Source: Powellomyces hirtus (lineage: Eukaryota; Chytridiomycota; Chytridiomycetes; Spizellomycetales; Powellomycetaceae). From it: a DNA stretch of 64,000 nt. Below the pieces are notes generated by a model. It had not been told where the DNA came from and made no database searches. It was given only the letters and a program-made list of their open reading frames with translations. A program made the translations under genes and the position numbers. The DNA lies in assembly GCA_025526995.1 (NCBI GenBank), contig JAHLKG010000017.1:654152-718151 (forward strand), in the 5' to 3' direction. The first letter of the stretch is position 1, and every line of letters starts with the position of its first letter. Of this stretch, positions 22,393 through 33,720 are shown in pieces.

Positions 22393-22878
22393 ATGCCCCA
22401 AGAAACTCAAGTCCGCGTGAAGCTTTGGGCCCCTGCGGGGACGGTGTTTGTCCGCGGTGGCCCGCTCCCGGGCAACGCCGCGACCACCTTTGTTGCTCCT
22501 TTGGGGCTGAGAAGGATTGAGGGGATGCTGCACGCGACGCCATACAACGTGCAGCTCACCGGGCAGCCGGATCGCCCCAACAACCACCCCCGCGCCGACA
22601 TTAAGGTCGTCCTGTCGAACGACGCGGGTCTCCGGGCCCGCAGACTTGAGTTTGCGCAGGACCTCGAGGTCAGGCGGACCAGGAATGGAGTGCCGCAGGC
22701 ACTGCTCGGCGAGTCCGACGTGCAGGCGCTCGTGTTCCGCGAAGCGAACACCATCCGCCCCGTGTATTCGGGAGGCCAGGTGCGCCTGGGGCGCGCATTG
22801 TTTGACTGGTCGCGCCTTCTCGCGATCCCTATCACCAGGTGTGCCCATGTCGAGCCTTTGGTTGCTTCTTTTTGCTAA
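22393..22878 (+). CDS. Hypothetical protein with spliced 5' leader
   Basis: The first usable ATG is at 22,393 after one or two leader introns; the product is about 161 residues (MPQETQVRVKLWAPAGTVFV...). Composition is ordinary and GC-rich with strong codon bias, but no domain is recognised. An alternative 3' structure is plausible: a GTGTGC donor at about 22,840 and a GCTAAAGCAG acceptor at about 22,886 would replace the last dozen residues by about 70 others ending near 23,092 (SITGFETGRRLGVCASFLLL...). The frame lies on the opposite strand to the recombinase element and shares no sequence with it. Confidence 0.5.
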   Translation: MPQETQVRVKLWAPAGTVFVRGGPLPGNAATTFVAPLGLRRIEGMLHATPYNVQLTGQPDRPNNHPRADIKVVLSNDAGLRARRLEFAQDLEVRRTRNGVPQALLGESDVQALVFREANTIRPVYSGGQVRLGRALFDWSRLLAIPITRCAHVEPLVASFC

Positions 22879-23177
22879 AGCAGTATTACAGGGTTTGAGA
22901 CCGGTCGGCGACTCGGGGTCTGCGCAAGCTTTCTGTTGCTTCTTCGAGGCTATCACGGCAAAGATGTAGCACTGTCATTCTGTCGCTCCTTTTTTGAGGA
23001 TATCATACATGAACTCTACATAGATTTTCAAGTGGGTTGGTCTTCTCTGGTTCGATATGATTGCGCTTTTGTATTTGGCAGACGGCTCTCATAAAACGCG
23101 TGCCTCGTCCACCAGAGTCTCGTGTTGCAGGGGCCGCTGTTGGGTTGTTCCAAATAGATTGCCATCATTGATCAATA

Positions 23178-24289
23178 TTATACGCAGCAAACTTCGGTAG
23201 GGTTCTCCCAATGATCGGTCACGATTGTGTACAGCAGAGCCAAGACCAAGCATATTGAGGGAATGATGAATGCCTGCATATTGCTATGAGACGGAGAAAG
23301 TCAGCACCGAAAAGTCGGTCTCCTGAGGTGGACAGAACACGAGTACTCACAGTTCTGTGCCCCAGAGTCGCCGCCGCATTCGAGCCTGGTTCGTGGGAGC
23401 TACTGCTTTGGAGAGCTTGTCTCCCGCCTGGGCACCGGAGCGTTAGTGGCATTGGTCTCACTGTCTTGCGGAACATCAAGAAACCAACCTTGCTCAGCTC
23501 TTGGGCCTCCCGCCGCCGGTCTTGTTCGATTTTGCTCATTTCCCTCCGATACTGTACAATCAAAGCGGCTTCTCGCTCCATCTCTTCTCTAATTCTCTCG
23601 GCCTCCTTCTGTACTCGTTCTGACTACAACGTGAGACATATGTTTCAGCTGTGTCAGTCATATGTGCAACGTGTGTGTGTGGACGGGCCGGGGGAGGGGG
23701 GGGGATGTTGGTTGATCATTTTTACTTTTTCGTTGAGGATGGTCATCCGCGTGTGTAGCTGTTCTTGTTCGGCGGCGAGTTGTCGCGGCAGCGCGTAGTT
23801 GTGTTGAGCTTCGGCCAGAATAGTGCTATAGTCGATGGAGAGGTTGAGAACGGGAATGGGGGGACTACAGTTTGAGGGATCGCGGTCACATGTCGGAACC
23901 ACCCGTCCCCGGCGTACTCACAGAGATTTCATCAGATATATCCTTGCATCCTCCCATTCCCGCTTCTTTGCCTCCAGGGCGCCTGCTGGGTCTTCCAACA
24001 CACATTCTATCAGCGAGCGTGGTTCCGGTCCCTCCCTGGGTTTCCGCGGGTTCTCGGCGCGGTGAATTTCATCGTTATCATGTCTTTGCGGTGATCGAGC
24101 GGTGGGATCTGGCGGAAAGTGGGAGAGCTGTTGAAGGGTGTGGAGGATCTCGTCGGGGTTGCAGCTACTGTCTGCATCTGTGGTTTGCAAAGCAGCAGGT
24201 GTGGGAGACTTTTGGTGGTTTGGCGACTTTGATGTTGTTGTAGACGCGGAGGGAGAGTGAGAGTGTTTTGAGGGCTGTGCTTTTGTCAT
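23178..24289 (-). CDS. Tail-anchored coiled-coil membrane protein, family not recognised
   Basis: Five exons: 24289-23922, 23864-23726, 23623-23489, 23427-23351, 23283-23178; 274 residues, every junction in phase. Residues 1-60 are Ser/Thr/Pro-rich and disordered; a middle helical region contains LEAKKREWEDARIYLMKSL. A heptad-rich coiled coil follows (EQEQLHTRMTILNEK|SERVQKEAERIREEMEREAA and EQDRRREAQELSK). A basic patch RMRRRLWGTEL then leads to one C-terminal transmembrane helix, AFIIPSICLVLALLYTIV, and a short lumenal tail. This is the layout of SNARE-like or tether proteins (Use1, Sec20) but no family signature is seen, so no function is assigned. It is divergent from the gene at 24,921. 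Confidence 0.75.
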
Positions 24290-24920
24290 TTCTGGGTAAT
24301 GGGCAGCAGGAGGAGCTAGTAATGGGAATGCACCCTCCGAGCAAAACCCACAAAGTGGGAAGTGCTGCGCGCAGGATGAAGTTGACAGTCAGCCGTAGTA
24401 ATACTATTGTACACTAAAGTCCTTCGCCTCACGTAAGCAGCACGTGACTTGTCTTTTCTTGAAAACCCCGTGACTGCTGTATTTCTGTATTTTCTCTTTA
24501 CGTTTACATTTTAGAGAAAGCATCACTGATCGTAATTATGAAGTAGAACGCAGTGAATACTTGATCGGAATGTACGAGAATGTAGATGTCATGAGGAGTC
24601 ACTCGGTGCCTTACTAGTTGCTGCCCGCCGCATGATGAGGTCACGACAAGCGTATTGAGGTATGCCGATGACATAAGCGGTCGCGTCCCGCCGCTCCGAA
24701 AGCCCCGCCCCCACAGCACTCAAAAATGTCACACGGAAATGTCACCCAAAGTGGGCCTTTCGTAATGAGCCCTAAAATATCGATTCCACGCTAAATCCAT
24801 CCGTGGGGCCTCCGTTTTCTTTCGTCATCGTCTAGGGCAAGGTAAATGCGCTTTGCAGCGTTCCCACTTCCCCCTTTACTTTGCTCCCCGTCTCCAAACC
24901 AATGTCGACTCACACTTGGA

Positions 24921-26286
24921 ATGACAGACATTACAAATACAGACATTTTGGTATCGCAAGCAGACCTTCTCGGTAACCTCACCCATGCTCTCACGGAGCA
25001 AGCCGTCGTCATATCATGGAGAACGGCGAGTGTCGATAGTTTAGGTAAACCCACGAAAGACAAATCGCAATGTAAAAGTTCTTTATACGAAACGCCCAAA
25101 AACTCTGTTGCTGAACTTCTGCAACAGCAGCCGTGTTGCTCCACTTTCTGATAATAGGAATACTGGGAGACAGGCTGATGGGTCTGCAGCACAAGCCGAC
25201 GATCCGATGGTTCTGCGCGGCAATCACGTTCAATTGGCTCATGGTTCTTTGGAATGTTGCGGGTGAGTTCTGCTGCGCAATGTAGGTGTAAAGCCTTTAT
25301 TGTGATAAAGAAATCTCAATACCTGCCTAAACATCTGGGCTTTTGCACAGGAAATGAACCTTCTATAGTGTGGTTTTTCGAATACCAGGGCAGCGCGGTG
25401 CATTATTGGGTGCAGGGATTTTTGTCCGCAAACTATGAAGGCTGCGTCTCTTACCTCAGCTATCTGAGGATCAGCAGCAGCATCGACGCTCGGTTTGGGC
25501 GCACATGGGACTTTGTGGGCAGAGCCATCGTGTGTGGCGTGTTGCCCGTCGAATTGGCCAAGCAGTGGTACGAAGCTGCCACGTTTACCATCACAGAGGA
25601 CTACGATGGATTATATCAGATGCATTTGATTTACATATCAATCGGTAAACAGAAAACAAAGGGCTCGGTGCTATTCGCTGTTGACGATGACTAAAGATGA
25701 CCTGTTCCCCTTGTTTTTAGCATACCGGATATCACTGGATGTCGCTATCTGCGCATATAGCGTCTGGATGTAAGCTTCCATTCTTGCATAGCGCTTTTGA
25801 CGATGCGAGGAGCATCATCTCATGTGGAATCTTTCTTGTACCTCTAGAGTACATGAGGCGGCTACTGGATTCGAAAGCATGAGCGGCGGCACTGCCCGGG
25901 TGCGGCAGGACCGAGCCGTGTTCCTCGCCTACGCCTTTCGCGTGCTTCTGTTCATGGGAGTGGACTGTGCCTATATATTTATGGCGACGTGGGGAGGTGT
26001 GATCGAAGACATCTCCTTCCCCGGTCTGGTCGTGTGGAAGATCTGGGTCCTCCTAATGCCATGGAAGGCCTACCTGCTGATCACCGACATGGCCCGCGTA
26101 CGAGCATTGACCGAGGAAGACATTCCTAACCCGCCGCCGCCGAGCGTCGACCTCCAGAGCATGTGTACGGAGCGGAGTCAGAACAATGTGCATGATCTGG
26201 AACAAAGAAGCAGTCGGTATAGCCATATAGAGGAAGCCGTCAATAGTAACCGAACAGCGCGGGACCTGCGCTCGCATGGCATGTAG
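24921..26286 (+). CDS. Multi-pass membrane protein, family not recognised
   Basis: Five exons: 24921-25044, 25128-25262, 25351-25644, 25721-25769, 25848-26286; 346 residues, all junctions canonical and in frame. About seven hydrophobic segments are visible: AVLLHFLIIGIL, FCAAITFNWLMVLWNVA, GCVSYLSYL, FVGRAIVCGVLPVEL, LDVAICAYSVWIV, FLAYAFRVLLFMGVDCAYIF and VVWKIWVLLMPWKAYLLI. A hydrophilic C-tail of about 80 residues follows. The layout suggests a seven-helix receptor- or channel-like protein. An in-frame ATG at 24,846 would add 25 residues; the one at 24,921 is preferred for its hydrophilic MTDITNTD start. Confidence 0.75.
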
Positions 26287-26511
26287 ATGGCGCAACGTTA
26301 TAGAAATGATCCATATGCGCGGCTAGAAATACTCTTTTAATGGGTTTATTCAGAAAACGTGGTGTATTTATGTATTCAACCAAGTGGGGATTCCCAGTGA
26401 TTGCCGGTGATATGTCAAACAATATGAACTGGGATTCTTTGAAAGTTGGTCATCTGCATGAGACTTATGCACTGGGGTTGCCAATCTCGTGAAGTTATGT
26501 AAAGCAAAGGC

Positions 26512-27192
26512 TCATTGGGCTGCTTTAACATGAAATGGCAGCAATAACTGCTTCTTGAACAGTACGACCTCATTAAATTGCCACATTCTGAGGAGAAAAC
26601 TGTAAGTGCGTTCTCATGTGAGGCACGTCAACGAATATGGACGGCTACCATGGTTCACGAGATCTTTCAAGTCAGGCTTCACCTTTGTTTGACCAGCACC
26701 CTCAACGCCATCGGAGCCTCAGTCTTGCACTTTGATGCCTGGGTGTATCCGAGCACATGGGTTCTCCGCGCCGCCTTCAGCAGCTAAAACGTGAGATACC
26801 GATCCACGCCAAGGTGAAAACGGTGGAAATCCGCCGCCGAGCTGAGTTCTGATGTCGTCGCCGAAATACTTTTCCGCGACTTGCTTGAATGCCGAGTACC
26901 TTATAATCACCAGTGCACCGGGAAGACAGGTGATGCCGTCGCTGTAGTGTTCGAGCACCCGATCATACGATTGGGCTTGCATGCGCCATACACTCTCTCC
27001 CGTTGCTCTAGCCGCCTTCCATGAATCACGCTGTCTGAAAGACCTCCAAAATGGAAAGCGTCGCGCGCGGTCATTGCTGACTAAGAAGGAATGCGCCACA
27101 TCGGACGGTTCCTCGCATGCGGGCTGGGGCTGGGGCGTTTCCATCCTTGCTTTTTTGTCTATGCAGCGGCCCACGCTCAAACATTGTACCAA
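26512..27192 (-). pseudogene. Decayed chitin-synthase-like glycosyltransferase 2
   Basis: On the minus strand YSDGITCLPGALVIIRYSAF matches the VTCLPG...R segment of chitin/cellulose-synthase GT2 domains. One base out of phase, HLGVDRYLTF then a TAG (26,786-26,784) then LLKAARRTHVLGYTQAS, CKTEAP and RVLVKQR match the (E)DRYLT...LLK...CKTEAP...LLxQRRRW block. A GTGAAG donor (26,682) and CTCAG acceptor (26,588) lead to a short exon beginning MWQFNE, where RRRW has been lost. One frameshift (about 26,830), one stop and the missing N-terminus mark it as dead. The GLU-to-Val change before DRYLT is further decay. Confidence 0.6.
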
Positions 27193-27625
27193 TGTCCGTG
27201 CAAATAAGTACGTTCTCTGGCCTCGTAACAGTAGTCACGGGTTGCTGTAGATGCATCATTGAGGTAGCACTCTTGTAGACACAGAATATCTGAACGGCCT
27301 CCACGGTGTGGCTGCGATGGGGGGTAATTGTGATGCACGGCATCGGGGAAGACGCCCGGTACTTGCATGGTTGGCATGGAATCACACCCATAGGAGAGGT
27401 GGTTGTTCATTTCTTTTTGGTTCTCTCCGCTTGTCTTTTGGTTTGTGTGGATCAGTGCAAATGCAACTGGCCTTTTTGGCGCAGGGTTGGAGCTAGAAAA
27501 AAAGGCTTTTTTGGTACGTAGACGTAGAGAGGCTGCGTCGAGAACCCAAAGTCCTTTGGTGTGCCGTGCCCGGCACAAGCGGGACCAACAAAACCACTGC
27601 TCCCCAAATCGTACCCTACCGCTAG
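27193..27625. other. Junction between two broken genes
   Basis: No supported feature. This is where the N-terminal parts of both the chitin-synthase-like and the acyltransferase pseudogenes should begin; neither is recognisable here. Confidence 0.45.
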
Positions 27626-28674
27626 GCGGTCTACATCATCCGCCGCCTTTTCCGCGTCTACCCAACCTACGCCGTTGCGATCCTGTTTGCCACCTGCGTC
27701 CCCTTCCTCCGGGGCGTCTATTTCAACTATGCGGCGCTGGCCCCTCTCGAACCAAAAGACTTGAAAGCATATCTCCCTCTCAGTGAAGAGACCAACTCGG
27801 TGTTCTGGTCCGTGCCCCCTGAGATGCGCTACTACTGCTTGATCCCCGTCATGGTGTCGACATATGGGTGGGCCGAATGGCAGGACCTGTGTGACAAGTA
27901 CGATGCGGAGGAAGAGAACCGGTACGGTGGAAGGATCTGAAATTGCGACTAGCGGTGATTTTGGCGTGGATCATCTCGGTGGTTGTCTCGATAAAGTGGA
28001 GCTTTCTGCCGTTTCAGTTTCTGGAGGTGTTCGCGCTGGGAAGTCTGACGGGCGTTCTCTGTTACCTCTCCCTGCCCCAGGTTCAGAGACAACTGCTGGT
28101 TGAGACCAGAACTGATGCAAAACCACTCAAACCTGTAGCACATCAATACATCCTGCAATGGATCCCAACGATCGCGAATGGCCTTTGCTGGTCCATCCTA
28201 GCCCTTATGATTGCTTCTTCCCGGCACATTTCTATGTACAAACTCGACATTATGTCCTACAAAACCAGCACGGAACACATCGCAGCCGCGTCGCATCTGG
28301 TGGCGTGATGCTCCGCGATCCCTCATCTTCCTGCTGTACACCTGCTGCGACAGCGGCTCCTCGCGCGGTTCTTTGAGTGGAACTTCTTTGTCTGGTTGGG
28401 CGAAATCAGCTTTACGCTGTACCTCACGCATCAAATTCCGGTCGTTCTCCTCGGCTTCCGGGACTGGGCCGTGGGCCGTCATCCCACTGATGTTCTGATT
28501 CTGATGCTGGCTGTGTCGGTGGCATTGGGATGGATCGTGCACAAGGGGTTGGAAATGCCGACAGTGAGGCTGGGGAACAAGTTGATTGAGAACCTCAAGA
28601 CGGGCATACACATGCACAAGGGAAGGAAGAAGGCGAGAACGGGCGGACTGAAGCCCCTCACCACGACGTTTTGA
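27626..28674 (+). pseudogene. Broken acyltransferase-3 (OafA/YrhL-type) membrane protein
   Basis: After a TAG that could be an acceptor, VYIIRRLFRVYPTYAVAILF matches the helix 3-4 region (RRxxRxxPxY) of acyltransferase-3 proteins. A one-base shift near 27,930 is needed to continue into KLRLAVILAWIISVVVSIKW. An in-frame TGA at 28,306 interrupts the frame before RFFEWNFFVWLGEISFTLYL and THQIPVVLLG, the signature last helices (GxxSFxxYLxH). The stop could instead lie in a 54-base GTGGCG...ACAG intron (28,300-28,353). The N-terminal RxxDxLRGxA helix with the catalytic His is absent. Such enzymes move acyl groups onto sugars or lipids; this copy is unlikely to work. Confidence 0.6.
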
Positions 28675-29121
28675 TTGCCCAAGCAGAGCCAATAGCAGTG
28701 ATGATTGAAAAAAGTACTTGCTGTAAGATAGACACATCCGCAGAGTGAGATTTCCGGGATTAATACAGGGAAACTGCTGGGATGTTGCCCACCTTCCTTT
28801 GGAAAACTTGGTCACCACACCACCCGTCTCCTCTTAGCTTTTGGACAGAAGTGTGAGATTTCCAGTCAAAGCGCGCTCATACTAACCACGGATGCTGCGC
28901 AGACACGTGACATATGCTTACGACAGTTTCCTTCTCACCTCGTTGCTCCTTTTTTATTTTTGTCCCAACAGCTGCTGCTTTCTCATTGTCAATTTGCAAA
29001 AGTACCCACAATCCCCGTTGCAATCCTCATACACCCCCACTCGACTCTCACCTCTTCCGTCGAATACACCCACCCAGTCTCCCTTCCCCCCGCTTTCGCC
29101 TCCCATACATAACCGCCCACC
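28675..29121. other. Upstream region of RLP24
   Basis: CT-rich in its last 200 bases (typical fungal ribosome-biogenesis promoter and leader); no other feature seen. Confidence 0.5.
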
Positions 29122-29806
29122 ATGCGTTTGGAAAAATGCTATTTCTGCTCAAGCACAGTCTACCCCGGCCACGGCACAATGTTTGTGCGCAACGACTCCA
29201 AAGTATTTAGATTTGTAAGTAGTATAGAGTGAATGATTACTGATGGGGAGGGGACGACGGACTAGGAGTGTTGCCGAGTTGAATGGGATTGTTGACGCAA
29301 GAAATGTCATGTGGTCTGACTTGTGTGTGTGTTCTCTTTTTTTTTCGTCTTTTAGTGCAGATCAAAGTGCCACAAGAACTTCAAAATGAAACGTAACCCG
29401 CGGAAGGTGCGATGGACTAAAGCATTCCGACGGGCCGCGGGCAAAGAAATGACCATTGTAAGTTGAAGGAACCTTTTTTTGTTTGGTCTCGTCTCACCCT
29501 CCCTCGGTTATTATACAGGACACCACGCTCGAATTCGAAAAACGCCGCAACATCCCCGTCCGCTACGACCGCTCCCTGATGGCCACCACCCTGAAAGCCA
29601 TGAAACGAGTGGCCGAAATCAAAGCCAAACGCGACCGCGTCTTCTACAAGCAACGCATTGCGGGCAAGAAGGAGATTGAGAAGCAGCAGAATATCAGAGA
29701 TATCCAGCGAAATATTGAACTCGTCGGGGACAAGGCGATGCGCGAGAAGGTCAGGGAACAGAAGGTGGCGGTTGTGGAAGACAAGATGGACGTCGAGACG
29801 GCGTAA
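29122..29806 (+). CDS. RLP24: Ribosome biogenesis protein RLP24 (L24e family)
   Basis: Three exons, 29122-29214, 29356-29457 and 29519-29806, all phase 0; 160 residues. The zinc-ribbon core [20 protein letters not shown] ... [20 protein letters not shown] keeps the four Cys ligands, followed by [20 protein letters not shown], the RLP24 version of L24e (ordinary eL24 differs here). The tail is basic then helical with a [20 protein letters not shown] stretch. RLP24 is a placeholder on pre-60S particles, removed by the AAA ATPase Drg1 and replaced by eL24 in the cytoplasm. The length is normal for the family. Confidence 0.96.
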
Positions 29807-30309
29807 AAGACCAACGGTAGAAAGAGAGAAACGCAGAAATGCAGACACGACAGCATGCACAGTAGCGCGAGCTAGCTAGCATCAATTCCGCAACCACATC
29901 AATCCGACACAACGAATTCCATCGCAGCGCCGCAAACCTACCTCTACCCACTTATCCGACCAGACATTCACAACGCACGTACGCACATTACACACACACG
30001 CAGTTTCTCGCCCTTTGGCAGAGAATCCTATATCAAAATGGTCCATCACCCTCAAAAGTGTCATCGACATGTTTCTCCGTTTTTATATATTGCCCTTTTC
30101 GTAGTAGAATAAGCCAGCAGAGAAACAAATACGAGATCCCGGCTCTCTCACATCTCTTTCTCACGATCTCTTGTCTGGGTTTGCGAAATTATTGTACATC
30201 ATTTAATTACAAACTGTAGTATGTTTGGTGTTTTCCTGATTCTCAGTACGTTGGAATAGGTGTGTTCAGATGACAAATTTCGTCTCTCGTTGATGGCGAC
30301 CTCGACCCA
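29807..30309. other. Convergent 3' intergenic region
   Basis: Between the 3' ends of RLP24 (+) and the DHHC gene (-). AT-rich in its second half; nothing else seen. Confidence 0.55.
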
Positions 30310-32104
30310 TTATGAACGTTGGTTAGGACGGATTTGGCCCGGCGAGACTGTTGGGAACGATGACGGGTGCGCGGCCTCCAGGTCCGACGGCGGGAGGCCA
30401 AGTCCCGGCTCAGTGCCAACAATCACCCGATAGAGATCTCCACCCTTATCGTCAAACCGGGGTTCCTCGCTTCTGCATATGGTCCAGAACCAATTGCTGC
30501 AGCCATTGCCTCTCGAAAACGGCGACTGGCCTTCCTTTTGCGCGTTGGCGCCCAGGGCAAGACGGGAATTCTCAAACCGGCTTCGCTCGCGGATCTGTTC
30601 GTGCGTGGTAAAAGCGTTGCAGGTGATCCAGGTGTGGTAACAGGCCATGCCGAGAACCGACCACCCAATCACGAACGTGTAGATCATGAGGACGAGGTTA
30701 GCGGGAGACTGCCGGATGGCGTTTCCAAATCCCTTTGCGTCACCGCCCATGACGGGATCTACCTCTTTGCTAATGTCCAGTAAAGCCACCAGACTCCACG
30801 CAAACACCCACCCTGCCAACATGGCGGTCAAGCAGATGAACCCGTAAAAATAGCGGTAGTTTCGTTTTCCGACACAGTTGGCCATCCAAGGACAATGATG
30901 GTCGTGGTTGTCGACGCAGCGGTCGCAGGTGCTGCAGTGGGATGCGCGCGGTGGACGCCAGATGCGGCAGGTGATGCAGAATTTGAGGGACATGGCGACA
31001 CCGTTGATGTACACCACGTGCGGGTCGGGATTGAAGGGCAGCCGCGATTCAACCGCCATGCCGGTCGTGATGAACGGGTAGCCCTGAGGTAACGGTGCAG
31101 AGTGCGTGAAGGTGGTGGCGGCGGAGGAAGGCCGGGAGGCGCGTGGTGGTGGTGATTGATGAATGGTTGGTGGGGATGGGTGGATGGTGATGCTGGTGAG
31201 TGTCGACTGTGGCGAAGATGACGGTGCAAGAAAGTTTGCTGGGTTCGTGGGATTCTGCTTCTGGTATGCTGCAACCGGCGGTTGCACGTGTGTAGCAGCC
31301 TCCAATCCTATCATCGCCGAGTCGGAATCCGACAGCATTGTCTCTGGATCCAGATTCCGTGGCAAAAACTATTATCGGAACAAACGACAAAATATGCAGT
31401 GTGAGCTTTGAGCATCGAAGATATCGTACAAGGGAGCCCTCCCACTTCTCAGCATCTCCCCGCTGAAGCGACTCCCTTACCCCAGGGTCCGTGTAACTGG
31501 TGCGGAACATGCACACCAAGGTCATGACCCATAACCATATAAAGACAATGGTGGTAGCTATCGAGTACTTGTCAGCAATCTGCGGAATGCTATATTTGGG
31601 GAAAGTGGGTAAGCATTCAGGTGGGTAGATAGCTAGTCGCTAGTCACATCCAAACGTACACATATCTGCTAAAGACGCTACAAGGGGCGACAATGAAGAC
31701 GATTCCTGTGAAGAATATTCCAGCGTCCTAACACACGGAAAGGCAAAGAGCGTGAGTCATCGGGGAAGGAAAGGTGAACCGGCGCATGAAGTCCATACCT
31801 TTCTGAACAGGAGCCTTCTGACTCTAAGATCAAAGGACTCTATAGCACTTGGCGACTTGCCCTGCGTCGTTGCAGCAGGTGTAGCATTGTTGGGTGGGGT
31901 GGCGGCGGAGGTTGAGATTGGGGCAGAGGCCGGAGTTGCGAGGTGGGCGTGGGAGTCTTTGTGGGTTATCGAGTTGTGCAGCGAGGAGGTTGTTGACGAG
32001 GCAGCGGAAGAAGGGGAAGCGGAGAGTGGGTCGAGCGGGTGGTTGTCACATTCGCTGTTGTTGTCGTTGGTGTTGTCCATGCGAGGTGAGGAGGAAGACG
32101 ACAT
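30310..32104 (-). CDS. DHHC palmitoyltransferase (Erf2/Zdhhc type)
   Basis: Four exons: 32104-31799, 31727-31660, 31589-31481, 31368-30310; 513 residues. The N-terminal 100 residues are Ser/Thr/Ala-rich and disordered. Two membrane helices follow (IFFTGIVFIVAPCSVF and ATTIVFIWLWVMTLVCMF), then TSYTDPG|FLPRNLDPE, the conserved TxxDPGxxPRN motif that also confirms the splice. The cysteine-rich catalytic domain is KFCITCRIWRPPRASHCSTC ... VDNHDHHCPWMANCVGKRNY, with the DHHC motif intact. Helices 3 and 4 and a TTHE(Q) motif (the usual TTxE) follow. It attaches palmitate to Cys residues of substrates such as Ras or other membrane-associated proteins, at ER or Golgi. Divergent from Bax inhibitor-1. 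Confidence 0.95.
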
Positions 32105-32482
32105 TGAGCTGCACGTGAATGCCTCGACTGGGCGCCGGAAGAAGAGCAGAGGGACAGACAACCAACAACCAGCTAACGAGGGGCAATTACTATAATCAAA
32201 TCAAACCCGATCGATATCTGCTATTTTCCCCAATGTCAATGTCAATGCCAATGTCAATGCCAATGTCAATCCCGACAAACACAACGAGAGAAAGCACATG
32301 ACAAATTGACAGTGACCGCCCTGCTTACGTACACAGCCTACGTGGCATTTCTACCGCTTTCCAGAAGTGTTCTACACTCTTATACACGCCAGAAAGAAGA
32401 ATCCAAAAAAAGAGCATACACACATACGCACTCGACGACATCGCACGTCTTCACACACACCCTTCACGGCACTCCTCCCACC
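32105..32482. promoter_or_regulatory. Bidirectional upstream region with CAATGT/CAATGC hexamers
   Basis: A 378-base gap separates the start codons of the divergent DHHC (-) and Bax inhibitor-1 (+) genes. It contains six or seven tandem hexamers (AATGTC/AATGCC) at 32,233-32,270. Both promoters must lie here; whether the hexamers are regulatory is unknown. Confidence 0.5.
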
Positions 32483-33720
32483 ATGTCATCCGCATTCCTC
32501 AACCAAATGTCCTCCTTCTGGTCTTCCCCCGCCGCAACAGCCGCTCCCTGGTCCAACATAAAAACCACCCTCCCCAGAGATATCCATGCTCACGTACAAA
32601 AAGTGTACGCCAACCTCGCCACCATGCTGGCCTTGTCCGCGGTCGCGGCGTACGCGGACTTGGTTGGGATTGTGAATGGGGGTAGCTGGAGTTTATTTGC
32701 TTGTTTTGCGTGCATGAGTAAGTATGGGGAGTCTCGGGGAAGACAGATAAGAATATGGGGTGAGAGGGATAATAGCTGGGTGAGAGGGATAGGTGATGGG
32801 TGAGAGGGAAAGCGTTTCCGAGCGAAGAGGGGATTGCGAGCGGAGCGAGGAGGACGAAAACTCGAGTGCAGCGAGTGCGATAGCCGCGCTGAGCGTGGTG
32901 TGAGCATAACGGGGGAGTCGAGCGCAGAGAGGAATAGCCGAATGAAGCGAGGTTTTGGGGATCGAGGAGGAAGAGTGTCGAAGCGAAGCCAGAATAGCCT
33001 AGTTGTTGTTTCTCAGAGTGATCATAACTGATAGTCTTTCTCCCTCTTTCTTCATCTCTTTGTCCTTCAGTGGTGTTCACATTCACCCCACCAACACCCT
33101 CCAATGAACGTCTCCGTCAATACCTCCTCTACGGCTTCTCCTTCGCCAAAGGTCTCTCACTTGGTCCCCTCATCGCTCACACACTCTACCTTAACCCCGC
33201 CATCGTCGTCAAGGCCTTACTGGGCACCGCCATGGTGTTTGGGTGCTTCACCGTCAGCGTCCTCACATCTCCTCGTCGGGACGTCATCTACCTCCGCGGT
33301 GTCATGGCCACCGCGACCATGACATTGGCGGGCCTGTCGCTTGTGAACGCGTTCATGGGATCGGCGGCGCTGTTTAGCGTCGAGTTGTACTTTGGCCTCC
33401 TGGTCTTTGTCGGGTTTGTCGTGTATGACACGCAATTGATGATTGCAAAGGCGGAAATGGGCAACCGTGACTACCTGGGACACTCCATGGAATTGTAAGT
33501 ACAGCAACGTCTCGCGCTGTTGTGGCATTGACCGCAAAATGCCCACTTGCTCTTCCGCGTATTGTTTGTTTGAGAGGCGCTAAACGCTCGTCTCTCTCTC
33601 TCTCTCTCTCTCTCTAGATACGTTGACCTCGTCGGAATCTTTGTTAGGCTACTAGTCATTCTCCAAAAGCGCGAGCGGGAGCGCGAAGAAAAGAAGCGCA
33701 GAAACGAGCGACGTCGCTGA
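32483..33720 (+). CDS. Bax inhibitor-1 family protein (TMBIM6-like)
   Basis: Three exons, 32483-32717, 33071-33494 and 33618-33720; 253 residues. The hydrophilic N-terminus ends at HVQKVYANLATMLALSAVAA, the first helix. About six helices follow, including RQYLLYGFSFAKGLSLGPLI, VVKALLGTAMVFGCFTVSVL and GLLVFVGFVVYDTQLMIAKA with the conserved YDTQ Asp. YVDLVGIFVRLLVIL is the last hydrophobic segment, and a basic tail ends the protein, as in TMBIM6. These proteins are ER calcium-leak channels that limit stress-induced death. The first intron (353 bases) is much longer than others here, GC-rich and purine-rich. A (TC)n tract forms the pyrimidine run of the second acceptor. Confidence 0.95.
33591..33615 (+). 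repeat. (TC)12 microsatellite serving as polypyrimidine tract
   Basis: Twenty-five bases of TC repeat run directly into the TAG acceptor of the last intron of the Bax inhibitor-1 gene. Confidence 0.9.
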
